In this document: positions 36,201 through 40,375 of the stretch, one piece after another
Layout of the letters: each line of letters starts with the position of its first letter
Position numbering within the stretch: the stretch's first letter is position 1
Assembly (NCBI RefSeq): GCF_028372415.1
Contig: NC_092873.1
Coordinates: 349,145,390 to 349,209,389 of the forward strand
Source of the DNA: Notamacropus eugenii
Taxonomy: Eukaryota; Chordata; Mammalia; Diprotodontia; Macropodidae
DNA: 64,000 bases
Reading direction: 5' to 3'
Translations under genes and position numbers: made by a program
The notes under the pieces: generated by a model
The model's input: only the letters and a program-made list of their open reading frames with translations
Databases searched by the model: none
What the model was told of the DNA's origin: nothing

Positions 36201-37719
36201 GGGGATCTCGAAGCACTTTCTAGACACTAACCTCTTCTTCTCCAGACTGTACCTTCAGTGAAGGAAGAAAGACTGACAAGTCTCTCTACCCTAAAGTAGG
36301 GAACCAGAAATAGAACTGAGATGTCCTCAGTGAGATTTCAGGGCCAAAGAAAGAACCCAGGAGTTTTCATTCTTGATTCAAAGTTTCTCTCACCACTACC
36401 CCTCCCCTCCCATACACCAACCAGGTCCAAAGTTAGCCCTATTTTGTAACAGAACTGTCCTCTCAAGAAAAAGGAATTTGAATGCCTGGGAAATGGGGTA
36501 TATAAGAGTGACTGGGATGGAGAGCTTGGAATTTAAGTGATACTTCTCCCTCCTCTCTTCCCCAACTAAGTCTTTCAAGAAGCACTTAGCTCACCAGGGC
36601 AATTAGAGATGAGTCTAGAGAGTTTAGCAGATCTAGCTATTCATCAGGTCTTCCCAATCTCCTGCCTTGCAGCCCTTTAAGCATCCCCCTACAGAAAAGG
36701 AAACTGAGGCCCAAGAGAGTCAGGGGCTCAGGGCTGAGTCAGTTCCTGAAAAAAACTGGAAGGTTCAGGCTTCTCCTGTGGGTATCTTCACTCCTTATGT
36801 CCCTTATCCAGGAGTTTAGGGAAGCAACTCCTCTCCCAAAGACTTGACATGCAGTTAACCCTGCTTCCTTCATAATGTACTCCACTCACCGGACCCCCAG
36901 GTGGCTCCTTTCGGGCTCTGGTGTCCAGCTCTTGCTTGCTGATTTCTCTCCCAGAGCTCTCTCCCACCAAGCGGCTGGGATAGGTGACCTCAGAAGCATG
37001 CAGCTCCCTGTCCCAGGGCTGTTTCCCCCACTGCAGGGCCCCTGTTGGCCCAGCCACCCCACCAAGACCTGCAGAGACAAGGCCACCTGCTAGAGAGGGA
37101 AGCAACCACAGCGGGCATAAGGGGTAGGAACTGGGGCACACATGAATAATGGACTCCCCAGAGCCCTAAGGTTATGGTGTCACCTGTGGAGACCTGAGGA
37201 GGTAGGGTCACCTACTGAGAGAGAATGGCTGTGATGGGCAGTAAGCAAGGATGAGGAGTGATGGACCAGATGGGCCCTCCTCCTTTATTCCTGCTCAAGC
37301 ATCACTACAGACCCCCTTCTCCAAGGTCCCGTGGGGGAGCTGGGAAACCTGGGCATTCCAGCAGAGGGGTGACTGTGGTAGGAAGACAGTTTGGATGGGG
37401 ACAGGTGGGTGGATGGCTCCCTGGCACACCTCAACCCTCCTAAACTCGGTGCTCCCCCCACACACACTGCAGAAAAATGTGGATGCAGCAAAAATATACT
37501 GCAATCTGGGGGGGGGGCAGGGAAGACGGGCTGGGGCTGGAGAAGAAGAAAAGGGCCTGGCAGGGGCTAGGGGGACGGGGCAGTAGGGTAGGATCGTGGC
37601 GATCACGGCCCTCCGATTGGGACTGGGGGAAAAGGGGGGGGGGGGCACTCACCAGGCTGTGGGAATAGAGCGAAGAAAACGACGAAAGCCACCAACACCC
37701 AGCGGAGCACCGGACTCAT
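6747..37719 (-). CDS. ADAM11: ADAM11, complete coding gene of 26 exons (771 residues)
   Basis: The spliced reading frame gives a single-pass membrane protein close to mammalian ADAM11 (about 770 residues) as I know it. Visible parts are: signal peptide about 1-23; prodomain to the furin-type RRKR at 219-222; metalloprotease-like domain about 224-430; disintegrin domain about 438-536; cysteine-rich region 537-673; EGF-like module with six cysteines (674, 683, 689, 694, 696, 705); membrane helix about 732-755; tail ending YDPTQQGAV. Where active ADAMs have HExxHxxGxxH, this protein has [12 protein letters not shown] (369-380), so it should be a catalytically dead adhesion receptor. Known family role: the ADAM11/22/23 group binds LGI proteins at synapses, and ADAM11 helps place Kv1 channels at cerebellar basket-cell terminals. 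All 25 introns begin GT and end AG, and the summed exon length is 2316 nt including the stop. Nothing suggests a pseudogene. The exons are listed separately. Confidence 0.97.
7027..7117 (-). CDS. ADAM11: ADAM11 exon 25 (transmembrane helix)
   Basis: Encodes residues 726-755 plus two bases: GPSGTN, then [19 protein letters not shown] and TGWGF. The apolar, Gly/Ala-rich stretch at 732-750 is the single membrane span. Acceptor CACCAG. The donor is TTCAA|GTAAGA; reading through it would give an immediate TAA, so an unspliced form would end at FK. Confidence 0.95.
7272..7805 (+). mobile_element. L1 3' fragment in ADAM11 intron 24
   Basis: Diverged end of L1 ORF2 plus 3'UTR. It includes TATTGCAGCTCTTTTTG, the GATGATTTCAGAGAGACC stretch and the GAAGTGAGAAGAACTAGGA landmark, and ends in an A-rich tail before exon 24. 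Sense to plus, so antisense to ADAM11. Confidence 0.75.
7840..7954 (-). CDS. ADAM11: ADAM11 exon 24 (EGF-like module, stalk)
   Basis: Encodes residues 688-725 plus one base: [20 protein letters not shown] then [18 protein letters not shown]. The first part completes the EGF-like fold; the second is a Pro/Thr-rich stalk before the membrane. Acceptor CTCCCAG, donor ACAAGG|GTGAGC. Confidence 0.97.
8098..8266 (-). CDS. ADAM11: ADAM11 exon 23 (cysteine-rich region, start of EGF module)
   Basis: Encodes residues 631-687, including [20 protein letters not shown], the NFS sequon, and the first EGF cysteines ([14 protein letters not shown]). Acceptor CCTTCAG. The donor CATGGG|GTTGGT is a weak GT site, chosen because exon 24 must begin GTT TGT (VC) in phase 0. 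Confidence 0.92.
8472..8591 (-). CDS. ADAM11: ADAM11 exon 22 (cysteine-rich region)
   Basis: Encodes residues 591-630 plus two bases, including [20 protein letters not shown] and [15 protein letters not shown]. Contains sequon NIS. Acceptor CCCCTAG, donor TGCAG|GTACCC. Confidence 0.96.
8938..9037 (-). CDS. ADAM11: ADAM11 exon 21 (cysteine-rich region)
   Basis: Encodes residues 558-590 plus two bases: [20 protein letters not shown] then [13 protein letters not shown]. Acceptor CCTGCAG, donor AAGCA|GTGAGT. An overlapping open frame that begins with ATG here is a shadow. Confidence 0.95.
9125..9320. mobile_element. Old non-autonomous DNA transposon relic (hAT-like)
   Basis: In intron 20. Begins GACCCCTTGGCAGTCTGGTG and ends with a weak copy of a GTTAAGAA-like border. 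The same family recurs at 25140-25310 and 42120-42310. The hAT-Charlie assignment is from memory of similar mammalian repeats. Confidence 0.45.
9448..9600 (-). mobile_element. MIR-like CORE-SINE
   Basis: In intron 20. Shows AGAGGTCATTTAATCCAACT and ACACTAGAACTCAGTGCTGA, an old antisense MIR pattern. Confidence 0.6.
9690..9753 (-). CDS. ADAM11: ADAM11 exon 20 (cysteine-rich region)
   Basis: Encodes residues 537-557 plus one base: [20 protein letters not shown] then H. CYxGxCKTxxxQC opens the ADAM cysteine-rich domain. Acceptor TCTCAG, donor CCACA|GTGAGT. Confidence 0.96.
9936..9986 (-). CDS. ADAM11: ADAM11 exon 19 (end of disintegrin domain)
   Basis: Encodes residues 520-536: [17 protein letters not shown]. 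This is the universal ADAM CPPxxxxxDGxxC stretch. Acceptor TCTACAG, donor AACAG|GTAATG. Confidence 0.96.
10145..10225 (-). CDS. ADAM11: ADAM11 exon 18 (disintegrin loop)
   Basis: Encodes residues 493-519: [20 protein letters not shown] then CTGDSSQ. The [12 protein letters not shown] segment is the disintegrin loop; it has no RGD. Acceptor CCTAG, donor AGCCAG|GTCAGT. Confidence 0.96.
10575..10667 (-). CDS. ADAM11: ADAM11 exon 17 (disintegrin domain)
   Basis: Encodes residues 462-492, including [20 protein letters not shown] and [11 protein letters not shown]. The dense cysteine pattern fits disintegrin. Acceptor TCCCAG, donor TGCAAG|GTGGGG. Confidence 0.97.
10770..10841 (-). CDS. ADAM11: ADAM11 exon 16 (start of disintegrin domain)
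   Basis: Encodes residues 438-461: [20 protein letters not shown] then GSVQ. CGNGxVExGEECDCG is the hallmark of the disintegrin domain. Acceptor TTCGCAG, donor GTACAG|GTGAGT. It lies in a GC-rich block. Confidence 0.97.
11191..11290 (-). CDS. ADAM11: ADAM11 exon 15 (end of metalloprotease-like domain)
   Basis: Encodes residues 404-437: [19 protein letters not shown] then [15 protein letters not shown]. The FSxCS and CLFNKP motifs close the reprolysin domain. Acceptor CCTTCAG, donor CTCAAG|GTATCC. Confidence 0.96.
11715..11766 (-). CDS. ADAM11: ADAM11 exon 14 (metalloprotease-like domain)
   Basis: Encodes residues 387-403 plus two bases: [16 protein letters not shown]. The CxC and later cysteine are the fixed disulfide positions of this domain. 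Acceptor CTGCAG, donor ACAGG|GTGAGC. Confidence 0.95.
11895..12020 (+). mobile_element. MIR-like CORE-SINE
   Basis: In ADAM11 intron 13. Shows AGCTGGGTGACATGACCTCT and CTGTTTCCTCCTCTATAAAA, the MIR core in sense orientation. Confidence 0.6.
12162..12252 (-). CDS. ADAM11: ADAM11 exon 13 (degenerate zinc-binding helix)
   Basis: Encodes residues 357-386 plus one base. The active-site helix reads [20 protein letters not shown]. Against HELGHNLGMxHD, the three zinc histidines become Q369, Q373 and W379 and the catalytic Glu becomes T370, while the NLGM turn is kept. The loss of catalysis is a family trait, not damage. Acceptor TTCCAG, donor AGCAG|GTAACC. Confidence 0.97.
12405..12489 (-). CDS. 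ADAM11: ADAM11 exon 12 (metalloprotease-like domain)
   Basis: Encodes residues 328-356: [20 protein letters not shown] then [17 protein letters not shown] precedes the active-site helix in ADAMs. Acceptor CATCTCTAG, donor ATGAG|GTAAGA. Confidence 0.96.
12690..12860 (+). mobile_element. MIR-like CORE-SINE
   Basis: In intron 11. Contains CACTGTGTGACCTTGTAGGA and ends TAAAGATTTTAAGATTCTAG. The rest of intron 11 (12861-13531) shows no repeat I can assign. Confidence 0.6.
13532..13698 (-). CDS. ADAM11: ADAM11 exon 11 (metalloprotease-like domain)
   Basis: Encodes residues 273-327 plus two bases, from [20 protein letters not shown] to [13 protein letters not shown]. The internal CAGGTACAG resembles a donor but the frame reads straight through it (IQVQDDP). 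Acceptor CCTCAG, donor TTCTC|GTGAGA. Confidence 0.96.
13735..13960 (+). mobile_element. CORE-SINE (MIR/Mar1 type)
   Basis: In intron 10. Contains GTGTGACCCTGGGTAAGTCA, CATCTGTAAAATGGGGATAA and the 3' landmark TTTGTAAAGCACTTTGCAAA. Confidence 0.8.
14225..14447 (+). mobile_element. CORE-SINE (MIR/Mar1 type)
   Basis: In intron 10. Contains TCTCAGTCTGTTTCCTCATC and CTTTACAAACCTTAAAGTGC. It is the second of two in the same intron and orientation. The rest of intron 10 is not assignable. Confidence 0.8.
14827..14898 (-). CDS. ADAM11: ADAM11 exon 10 (metalloprotease-like domain)
   Basis: Encodes residues 249-272: [20 protein letters not shown] then LADV. Nearly identical to human ADAM11 from memory (FEQMRQSVVL...). 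Acceptor CTGTCAG, donor GATGTG|GTGAGC. Confidence 0.97.
15058..15132 (-). CDS. ADAM11: ADAM11 exon 9 (start of metalloprotease-like domain)
   Basis: Encodes residues 224-248: [20 protein letters not shown] then [18 protein letters not shown] is the first strand of the reprolysin fold. Acceptor CCCCCAG, donor AGCTG|GTGAGTT. Phase 0 on both sides. Confidence 0.97.
15268..15500 (+). mobile_element. Non-autonomous hAT-like DNA transposon
   Basis: In intron 8. The left end has TTCTTAACCTGGGGTCCATG and the right end AAGGGTTAAGAACTCTG. These are inverted copies of each other, as expected for terminal inverted repeats. Confidence 0.6.
15501..16020. other. Unique part of ADAM11 intron 8 with an open minus frame
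   Basis: No repeat seen. A minus-strand frame stays open from 16156 to 15572 (194 codons), crossing exon 8 in the wrong frame. It includes [21 protein letters not shown] do not recognise it. A decayed retrocopy, an alternative exon or chance in GC-rich DNA are all possible, and chance is likeliest. Confidence 0.3.
16021..16088 (-). CDS. ADAM11: ADAM11 exon 8 (end of prodomain, furin site)
   Basis: Encodes residues 201-223: [16 protein letters not shown] then RLRRKRQ. The basic RRKR at 219-222 is a proprotein-convertase cleavage site, placing the mature N-terminus at about Q223/V224. Acceptor CCCCAG, donor GGCAG|GTATGG. Confidence 0.95.
16183..16246 (-). CDS. ADAM11: ADAM11 exon 7 (prodomain)
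   Basis: Encodes residues 180-200 plus one base: [20 protein letters not shown] then P. The conserved GCREPG stretch continues into exon 8. Acceptor CACTGTAG, donor ACCAG|GTGAGG. Confidence 0.93.
16747..16807 (-). CDS. ADAM11: ADAM11 exon 6 (prodomain)
   Basis: Encodes residues 159-179: [16 protein letters not shown] then GEATQ, with sequon NFT. Acceptor CTTACAG, donor CCCAG|GTAAGG. It joins exon 7 directly in phase 0. Human ADAM11, as I recall it, carries a few more residues at this junction. Confidence 0.93.
16960..17045 (-). CDS. ADAM11: ADAM11 exon 5 (prodomain, HCYYQG motif)
   Basis: Encodes residues 131-158 plus two bases: [19 protein letters not shown] then AAISTCQGL. This is the conserved reprolysin-propeptide core with its paired cysteines. 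Acceptor TTTTCAG, donor CTGCA|GTGAGTA. Confidence 0.96.
17340..17700 (+). mobile_element. hAT-like DNA transposon split by a SINE
   Basis: In intron 4. The left border AGAGTTCTTAGCCTGGGATC and right border AAAAAAGGTTAAGAACTCC are inverted, as in the copy at 15268-15500. Its interior is interrupted at 17383-17520 by a SINE. Confidence 0.65.
17383..17520 (-). mobile_element. A-tailed tRNA-SINE inserted in the hAT-like element
   Basis: Plus strand shows a T-run, then AAGTGACTTGCCTAGGGTCA and GACTCCAGGCCTGCTGCTCT. It is flanked by an 11-bp perfect direct repeat TTTTAGTGAAT (17372-17382 and 17521-17531), the mark of LINE-driven insertion. Confidence 0.88.
17707..18080 (-). mobile_element. CR1/L3 LINE 3' end
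   Basis: Begins CAAGCATTTATTAAATTCCT and continues through CAAGGCACAATGCTAGAACT, then an antisense body with AGGGAGCTACTGAAGACTTC. This is the antisense terminal part of a CR1-clade LINE common in marsupials. Confidence 0.7.
18930..19110 (-). mobile_element. MIR-family SINE
   Basis: In intron 4. Shows TTTACAGATGAGGAAACTGA and CAAGGTCACACAGGTGGTAA, the antisense MIR core. A second diverged copy follows at 19345-19510. Confidence 0.7.
19701..19767 (-). CDS. ADAM11: ADAM11 exon 4 (prodomain)
   Basis: Encodes residues 108-130: [20 protein letters not shown] then HHT. This is the usual ADAM prodomain pattern ahead of the GDHCYYQG segment. Acceptor CTCCAG, donor ACACA|GTGAGTG. Confidence 0.94.
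20071..20147 (-). CDS. ADAM11: ADAM11 exon 3 (prodomain)
   Basis: Encodes residues 83-107 plus two bases: [14 protein letters not shown] then [11 protein letters not shown], with an N-glycosylation sequon NFT. Acceptor TTCTCAG, donor CCA|GTGAGTG. It follows the 16.7-kb intron 2. Confidence 0.95.
21944..21963. promoter_or_regulatory. Perfect 20-bp palindrome, RFX X-box type
   Basis: TGGGTTGCCATGGCAACCCA is its own reverse complement. Its core GTTGCCATGGCAAC is the full-length consensus bound by RFX factors. It lies in a repeat-free part of intron 2, next to an AT-rich stretch (21835-21910). Confidence 0.75.
22590..22690 (-). mobile_element. MIR fragment
   Basis: Shows CTCATTTTACAGATGAGGAA ACTGAGGCCCAGAAAGG. 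Short and diverged. Confidence 0.55.
22842..22874. repeat. (CA)n microsatellite
   Basis: An uninterrupted run of about 16 CA units in intron 2. Confidence 0.95.
23160..23285 (-). mobile_element. CR1/L3 LINE 3' end
   Basis: Antisense terminal part: TTTTATCAAGCACTTCATAC, then TTTATGAAGTTTACATTCTA. Confidence 0.55.
23965..24130 (+). mobile_element. MIR-family SINE
   Basis: Shows GACTGTGTAACCTTGAGTAA and CCTTCTGTAAAATGAGATGT. Confidence 0.65.
25140..25310. mobile_element. hAT-like DNA transposon relic
   Basis: Same family as 9125-9320: GACAGTCTGGTGAAACCTAT, then ATACATAAAATAAAATACAT. Confidence 0.45.
26481..26565 (+). mobile_element. L1 3' tail fragment
   Basis: AATTTGGAACTCAAAGTTTT, then ATTGTTTTTACATGTAACTG: the terminal part of marsupial L1 3'UTRs also seen at 42690, 44690 and 50600. 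Confidence 0.7.
26575..26885 (-). mobile_element. Two adjoining antisense MIR/CORE-SINE copies
   Basis: The first (to about 26690) has AAGGTCACAGAGGAAGTAAG; the second has CATTTTACAGGTGAGGAAAC and GATTAAGTGATTTGTCCAGT. Confidence 0.65.
26990..27780 (+). mobile_element. Degenerate CR1/L3 LINE coding fragment
   Basis: Text such as GTTACCAGTGACCTCCTAAT and GACCTTTCAGCAGCATTCGA matches the reverse-transcriptase region of CR1/L3 elements as I know them. It has stops in every frame. Confidence 0.6.
28340..28596 (+). mobile_element. CR1/L3 LINE 3' end
   Basis: Ends CAGCACTTGGCACAAAATAA AGGCTTGATAAATACTAGC, the characteristic terminus. A second piece lies at 28655-28748, and a short related piece at 29170-29250. 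Confidence 0.7.
29618..29815 (-). mobile_element. MIR-family SINE
   Basis: Shows AATGAGAAACTGAGGCCCAG, AGATTAAGTGACTTGCCCCA and GAGATTTGAACTCGAGTCTT. Confidence 0.75.
29895..30267. repeat. Purine-rich GA minisatellite with pure (GA)n end
   Basis: One strand is almost all A and G for about 370 bp. Blocks of GAGAGAAATGGAAAAAAGAG and GGAAGTGAAGAAGGAGGGAG recur with spacings of roughly 65-100 bp, then pass into a pure GA run (about 30209-30267). Long open frames on either strand here are low-complexity artefacts. Confidence 0.85.
31524..31816. repeat. Degenerate minisatellite, unit about 20-25 bp
   Basis: About a dozen imperfect copies of a CATCCCTGATACTGAACTCC-like unit, with CTGA(T/C)(A/G)CTGA as the steady core, run for about 290 bp up to a SINE at 31818. 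I do not recognise it as a known interspersed repeat. Confidence 0.7.
31818..32073 (-). mobile_element. Full-length tRNA-SINE with RTE-like tail
   Basis: Plus strand runs from GTTGTTGTTCAGTCATTTCA through GACTTGCCCAAGGTCACACA to GAGTCACCTAGCTGCCC, that is, complete in antisense. Confidence 0.9.
32570..32735 (+). mobile_element. MIR-family SINE
   Basis: Shows CTATGTGACCTTGGGCAAGT and TTTCCTCATCCATAAAATGG. Confidence 0.7.
32785..33090 (-). mobile_element. RTE-clade LINE 3' end
   Basis: Plus strand has TTTTGCTTTTGCTGTCCAGC, TGGATCATCGCACTCCAGGT, TTTTCTTGGCAAAGATACTG and TGTCTTGGGTAACCCTGAAC. This resembles RTE (BovB-related) LINE ends of marsupials and explains the tail shared by the SINEs in this window. 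Confidence 0.7.
33500..33900. mobile_element. Two MIR relics in opposite orientation
   Basis: 33500-33710 is antisense (GGGAACTGAGGCTTAGGCTA); 33720-33900 is sense (TCCCTAGCCTCAGTTTCCCT). Confidence 0.55.
34850..35070 (+). mobile_element. CORE-SINE (MIR/Mar1 type)
   Basis: Shows GGAAGACTTGAGTTCAGATC, CCATCCATAAAATGGGCATA and AACACATTGTAAAGCTGAAA. Confidence 0.75.
36074..36102. promoter_or_regulatory. Clustered TAAT homeodomain-type sites
   Basis: Within 29 bp are three ATTA/TAAT blocks, including an inverted pair TAATTAA-ATA-TTAATTA (36078-36094). It is an isolated AT-rich island in pyrimidine-rich sequence about 0.8 kb upstream of the intron-2 splice donor on the plus-coordinate scale. Candidate enhancer core for neural homeodomain factors; inference only. 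Confidence 0.45.
36890..37068 (-). CDS. ADAM11: ADAM11 exon 2 (N-terminal prodomain)
   Basis: Encodes residues 23-82, including [17 protein letters not shown] and the end EPPGGP. These match the human ADAM11 prodomain start as I remember it (EVTEPSRLVRESSG). Acceptor TCTGCAG|GTCTTGG, donor GGTCCG|GTGAGTG. The exon ends in phase 0. Confidence 0.95.
37653..37719 (-). CDS. ADAM11: ADAM11 exon 1 (start codon, signal peptide)
   Basis: Encodes residues 1-22 plus the first base of codon 23. The start is the ATG at 37719-37717, followed by a hydrophobic run ([12 protein letters not shown]) typical of a signal peptide. The donor is CCTG|GTGAGTG. The exon sits at the edge of the CpG island, as expected for a first coding exon. 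Confidence 0.93.
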
Positions 37720-38330
37720 CCTTCCCTCATAATCTCCCCAGGTCGGGGGGCTGAGGACAAGGAGGGAGATGCCCGGCTGGGGGCCGGGAGTCTGGGGTGG
37801 GAGCCAGCAGGGGAGAAGGAAGGCGAGGGTTGCGGAGGGGGTCCCTGCCTCTGCTGTCTCTTTTCCAGGTTGGATTGGGATGGGAAGGCTGGGATTTGAG
37901 GAGCAGGTGAGGGGAGGTGGGAGGGGGGCAAGGGCCGGGTGGCCGCCCCCAGAGCTCAGGAAGGGGGAGCCGTCTCCATCCCCCTGCGGCTTGTGCCCAG
38001 TGTTAAGAGCCGAGCTGGGGGAGCACGTGAGGAGAGAGCCCGCCCCCCCTTTCCCCTCCCCCTCCTTTCCTCCTCCCTTCCCCCGCCCCGCCCCGCCCCG
38101 CCCCGCCCCGAACTAGCACTGGGGCAATGCCCGGCCACCCGGGCAGCCGGGACAAAGCCCAGCCGAGACACGACGGGAGGGAAAGGACAAAGAGAGAAGC
38201 GGCCGCCCAGCTCCCCTCCCCCTCGGCCCCTCTGCTGCCCCAGCGTCGGCTCCAGGCTTCATCCAACCCCTTCCTTTCCCTCCCCGGGCACCCGTCTTCT
38301 TCCCAAGTCCAGCTTCTTAGGGGTGGGGAT
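37720..38330 (-). promoter_or_regulatory. CpG-island promoter and 5'UTR region of ADAM11
   Basis: This block directly upstream of the ADAM11 ATG is strongly GC-rich with many CpGs, and contains six CCCCG units in a row (GC boxes). No TATA box stands out, so transcription probably starts at dispersed sites. Open frames on the plus strand here (up to 213 codons) are the usual result of high GC and are not called as genes. Confidence 0.75.
38081..38110. repeat. (CCCCG)6 pentamer array in the promoter
   Basis: Six perfect CCCCG units, read as CGGGG on the ADAM11 strand. Each unit overlaps an Sp1/KLF-type GC box, and the G-strand could form a quadruplex. Confidence 0.9.
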
Positions 38331-39412
38331 GGCTCTTCCCCTTGGCCCCCAGAGGTGTCCAGGCCATGTGCCAGGAGCCCCTCCTGCCCCTCATCAAGGG
38401 GAAGGTCATTCCTTCCCCTTGTCTACCTCTGCCCAAGTCCAGAGACAAGAAGATACTCCACTGTACCCCATTAAGAGACCCAAGCTGGAGCCAAGTCCTA
38501 AAAGGAGCCAGGCACTGCAGAGAAATAAGTTTGGGGTGGGATGTAGAAGACAGCATACCCCTAAAGACAGGAAAATGTAGGGGGGAGGCAAGGGTGGAGT
38601 AGGAGAGACGTCCTCACCCCTTTTCATCAAACATCCCAACATTGTTCTGAGGGACTGCTCCTAGGTTCAAGTTAGGCTCTGGGACCAAGGGGGACAGGGG
38701 CAAGGGCTCCCCTGTTCTCACCCTTAGAGATCTTCGGAGGGTCACTGAGGCTGGGGAGGAGTCAATTCACTGGGTGAGGGAGAGTATACCAGGGCTCATC
38801 CCATCTAGCCCTCTGGTCCACAGAAACTGACCACAGAGGAAGAATCAATGTGGCGGCTAAGGATGGGGGGGGCGGGGCGGGGAGAGGAGCAAGTGACTGG
38901 AAGGAGCAGAGAGAGGGGGCACAAAGACCAATGTCGGGGAGCAAAGGAGCAACAGGGAAACAAGAAAGAGGCTACTAGGAAGGGTGTGGCAGGGACCCAT
39001 GATCAATTCTCTTCTCCACCTCCTTTCTGCAGGAATCACACACCCACCTGCTCTCCCCTGCAAAGTGGGTCATTGCTGAGTTAACCCAAGAACTGGTGGC
39101 TCTGCTGTAGAGTGGGGCTCAGCTCCCCTTCCCTTGACTCTCTCCATCAGTCACTTCTTACACTATCCAGCTCCTCATCAATCCACATGAGTCTGCTTGG
39201 TCTCTTAAGGACCCCTGACCAACTTTTATATCAGTACCCCCTTACCATGATCCTGTAGGTTCATTCCTTCTACCTACTCAGGGTGCCCCCTGCCCTATTC
39301 TCCAGGAAGCCCTACCTGATAAAGTCCATTCAAGAATAATAATAATGATGGGACATAGGAACTGGACCTCTGATGTAATTTGCATACATGTAAGGAAATT
39401 CCCTCTAAGGAT

Positions 39413-39628
39413 GTTGTTCAGTCATTTCTTGACCCCATTTGGTATTTTCTTGACAAATGTATGGGAGTGGTTTGCCATTTCCTTTTCCAGCTCATTTTAC
39501 AGATGAGGAAAGTGAGGCAAACAGGATTAACTGACTTGCACACAGCTAATAAATGACTGAGGCCAGACTTGAATTTAGGTCTTCCTGGCTTCAGGCTCGG
39601 TGGTCTATCCACTGTGCCACTTGAAAGC
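39413..39628 (-). mobile_element. tRNA-SINE with RTE-like tail
   Basis: Antisense copy: GTTGTTCAGTCATTTCTTGA, TTGCCATTTCCTTTTCCAGC, TATCCACTGTGCCACTTG. Confidence 0.85.
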
Positions 39629-39689
39629 CTCTCTTAAGGATGCAGTTCCATACTTTTTCTGTAATTTAGTCTTAGAGAATACCCCTTTT

Positions 39690-40060
39690 GGTTAAATGAT
39701 TTTAGGGTTAGAAGGAGGGCTTGAATTCAGGTTCCTCTGGCTTCTTTACCTGGACTCTATCCACTAAGCCCCCTTTGCCTCTCTAATAATAAGAGTTGAC
39801 TTATATAGCAGTACCTTACATTATCTTATTTATTCCCCAACAATCCTGTGAAGTGCTATTATGTCCATTTTACAGATGAATGGTTGAATGAAATAATGTA
39901 TGTGGAACACTTATAGAGCTATATAAATGTCTCATTATTATTATTGAGTAGTAAACATCTAGGACAGCATGGCAGAGTGGATATGGCGCTGTCCTTGGTA
40001 TCCAGAGGCATGAGTTCAAGTGTCATCTTGGTCTTCTCCTTCCAGTTTGATTTTTTTTTT
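39690..40060. mobile_element. Stacked CORE-SINE and tRNA-SINE fragments
   Basis: 39700-39890 is an antisense MIR/CORE-SINE (CATTTTACAGATGAATGG). 39890-39950 is a sense CORE-SINE end. 39963-40060 is a SINE head (GGCAGAGTGGATATGGCG). Confidence 0.5.
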
Positions 40061-40164
40061 TTAAACTAAAGTGACCATGTCTTGACTCACTTCTTAAAGA
40101 AGCCTATTCACTGAATGGGTTTTACCTCTCTCAAAGTGAGAAACCGAAAAGACCTTAGCCTAAA

Positions 40165-40375
40165 AGTGTCAGGGTCTCCCATTGCATCCTGGGCCATCTC
40201 CAGTCATCCTGATGAATATCTGGCCCCTGGAGCCAGATGGTTCTGGAGGAGAAAGTGAGGTTGGTGACCTTGCACAGCCCTCCCTCCCTCAAATCAAAGT
40301 CAATAGCAAGTTATATCATCATCTCCCTGGTGTCATGGTCCTCTTTGAGAATGAAGGACAAATACAAGTTTGTGA
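40165..40375 (+). repeat. Unclassified interspersed repeat ending CTTTGAGAATGAAGGACAAA
   Basis: The text GTCTCCCATTGCATCCTGGG ... GTCATGGTCCTCTTTGAGAA is a dispersed mammalian/marsupial repeat I have seen but cannot name. A shorter related tail lies at 32093-32155. Confidence 0.5.

Larger units (their letters stand above)
20148..36889. other. Intron 2 of ADAM11 (16.7 kb)
   Basis: By far the largest intron of the gene. Repeats and sites in it are listed separately. Stretches with no repeat I can name include 20170-21830 (GC-moderate), 21840-22560 (holds the X-box palindrome), 24130-25130, 25320-26470 (pyrimidine-rich, unclassified), 30900-31520, 33090-33480, 34100-34840 and 35100-36600 (pyrimidine-rich, with a TAAT cluster at 36074-36102). 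No convincing coding exon was seen. Confidence 0.85.

Noticed and set aside
37939-38580. Plus-strand open frame of 213 codons upstream of ADAM11
   Set aside because: Lies in the CpG island, is rich in Pro/Arg/Gly/Ser as expected from GC-rich DNA, has no domain and overlaps the promoter. Several overlapping frames on both strands are equally open.
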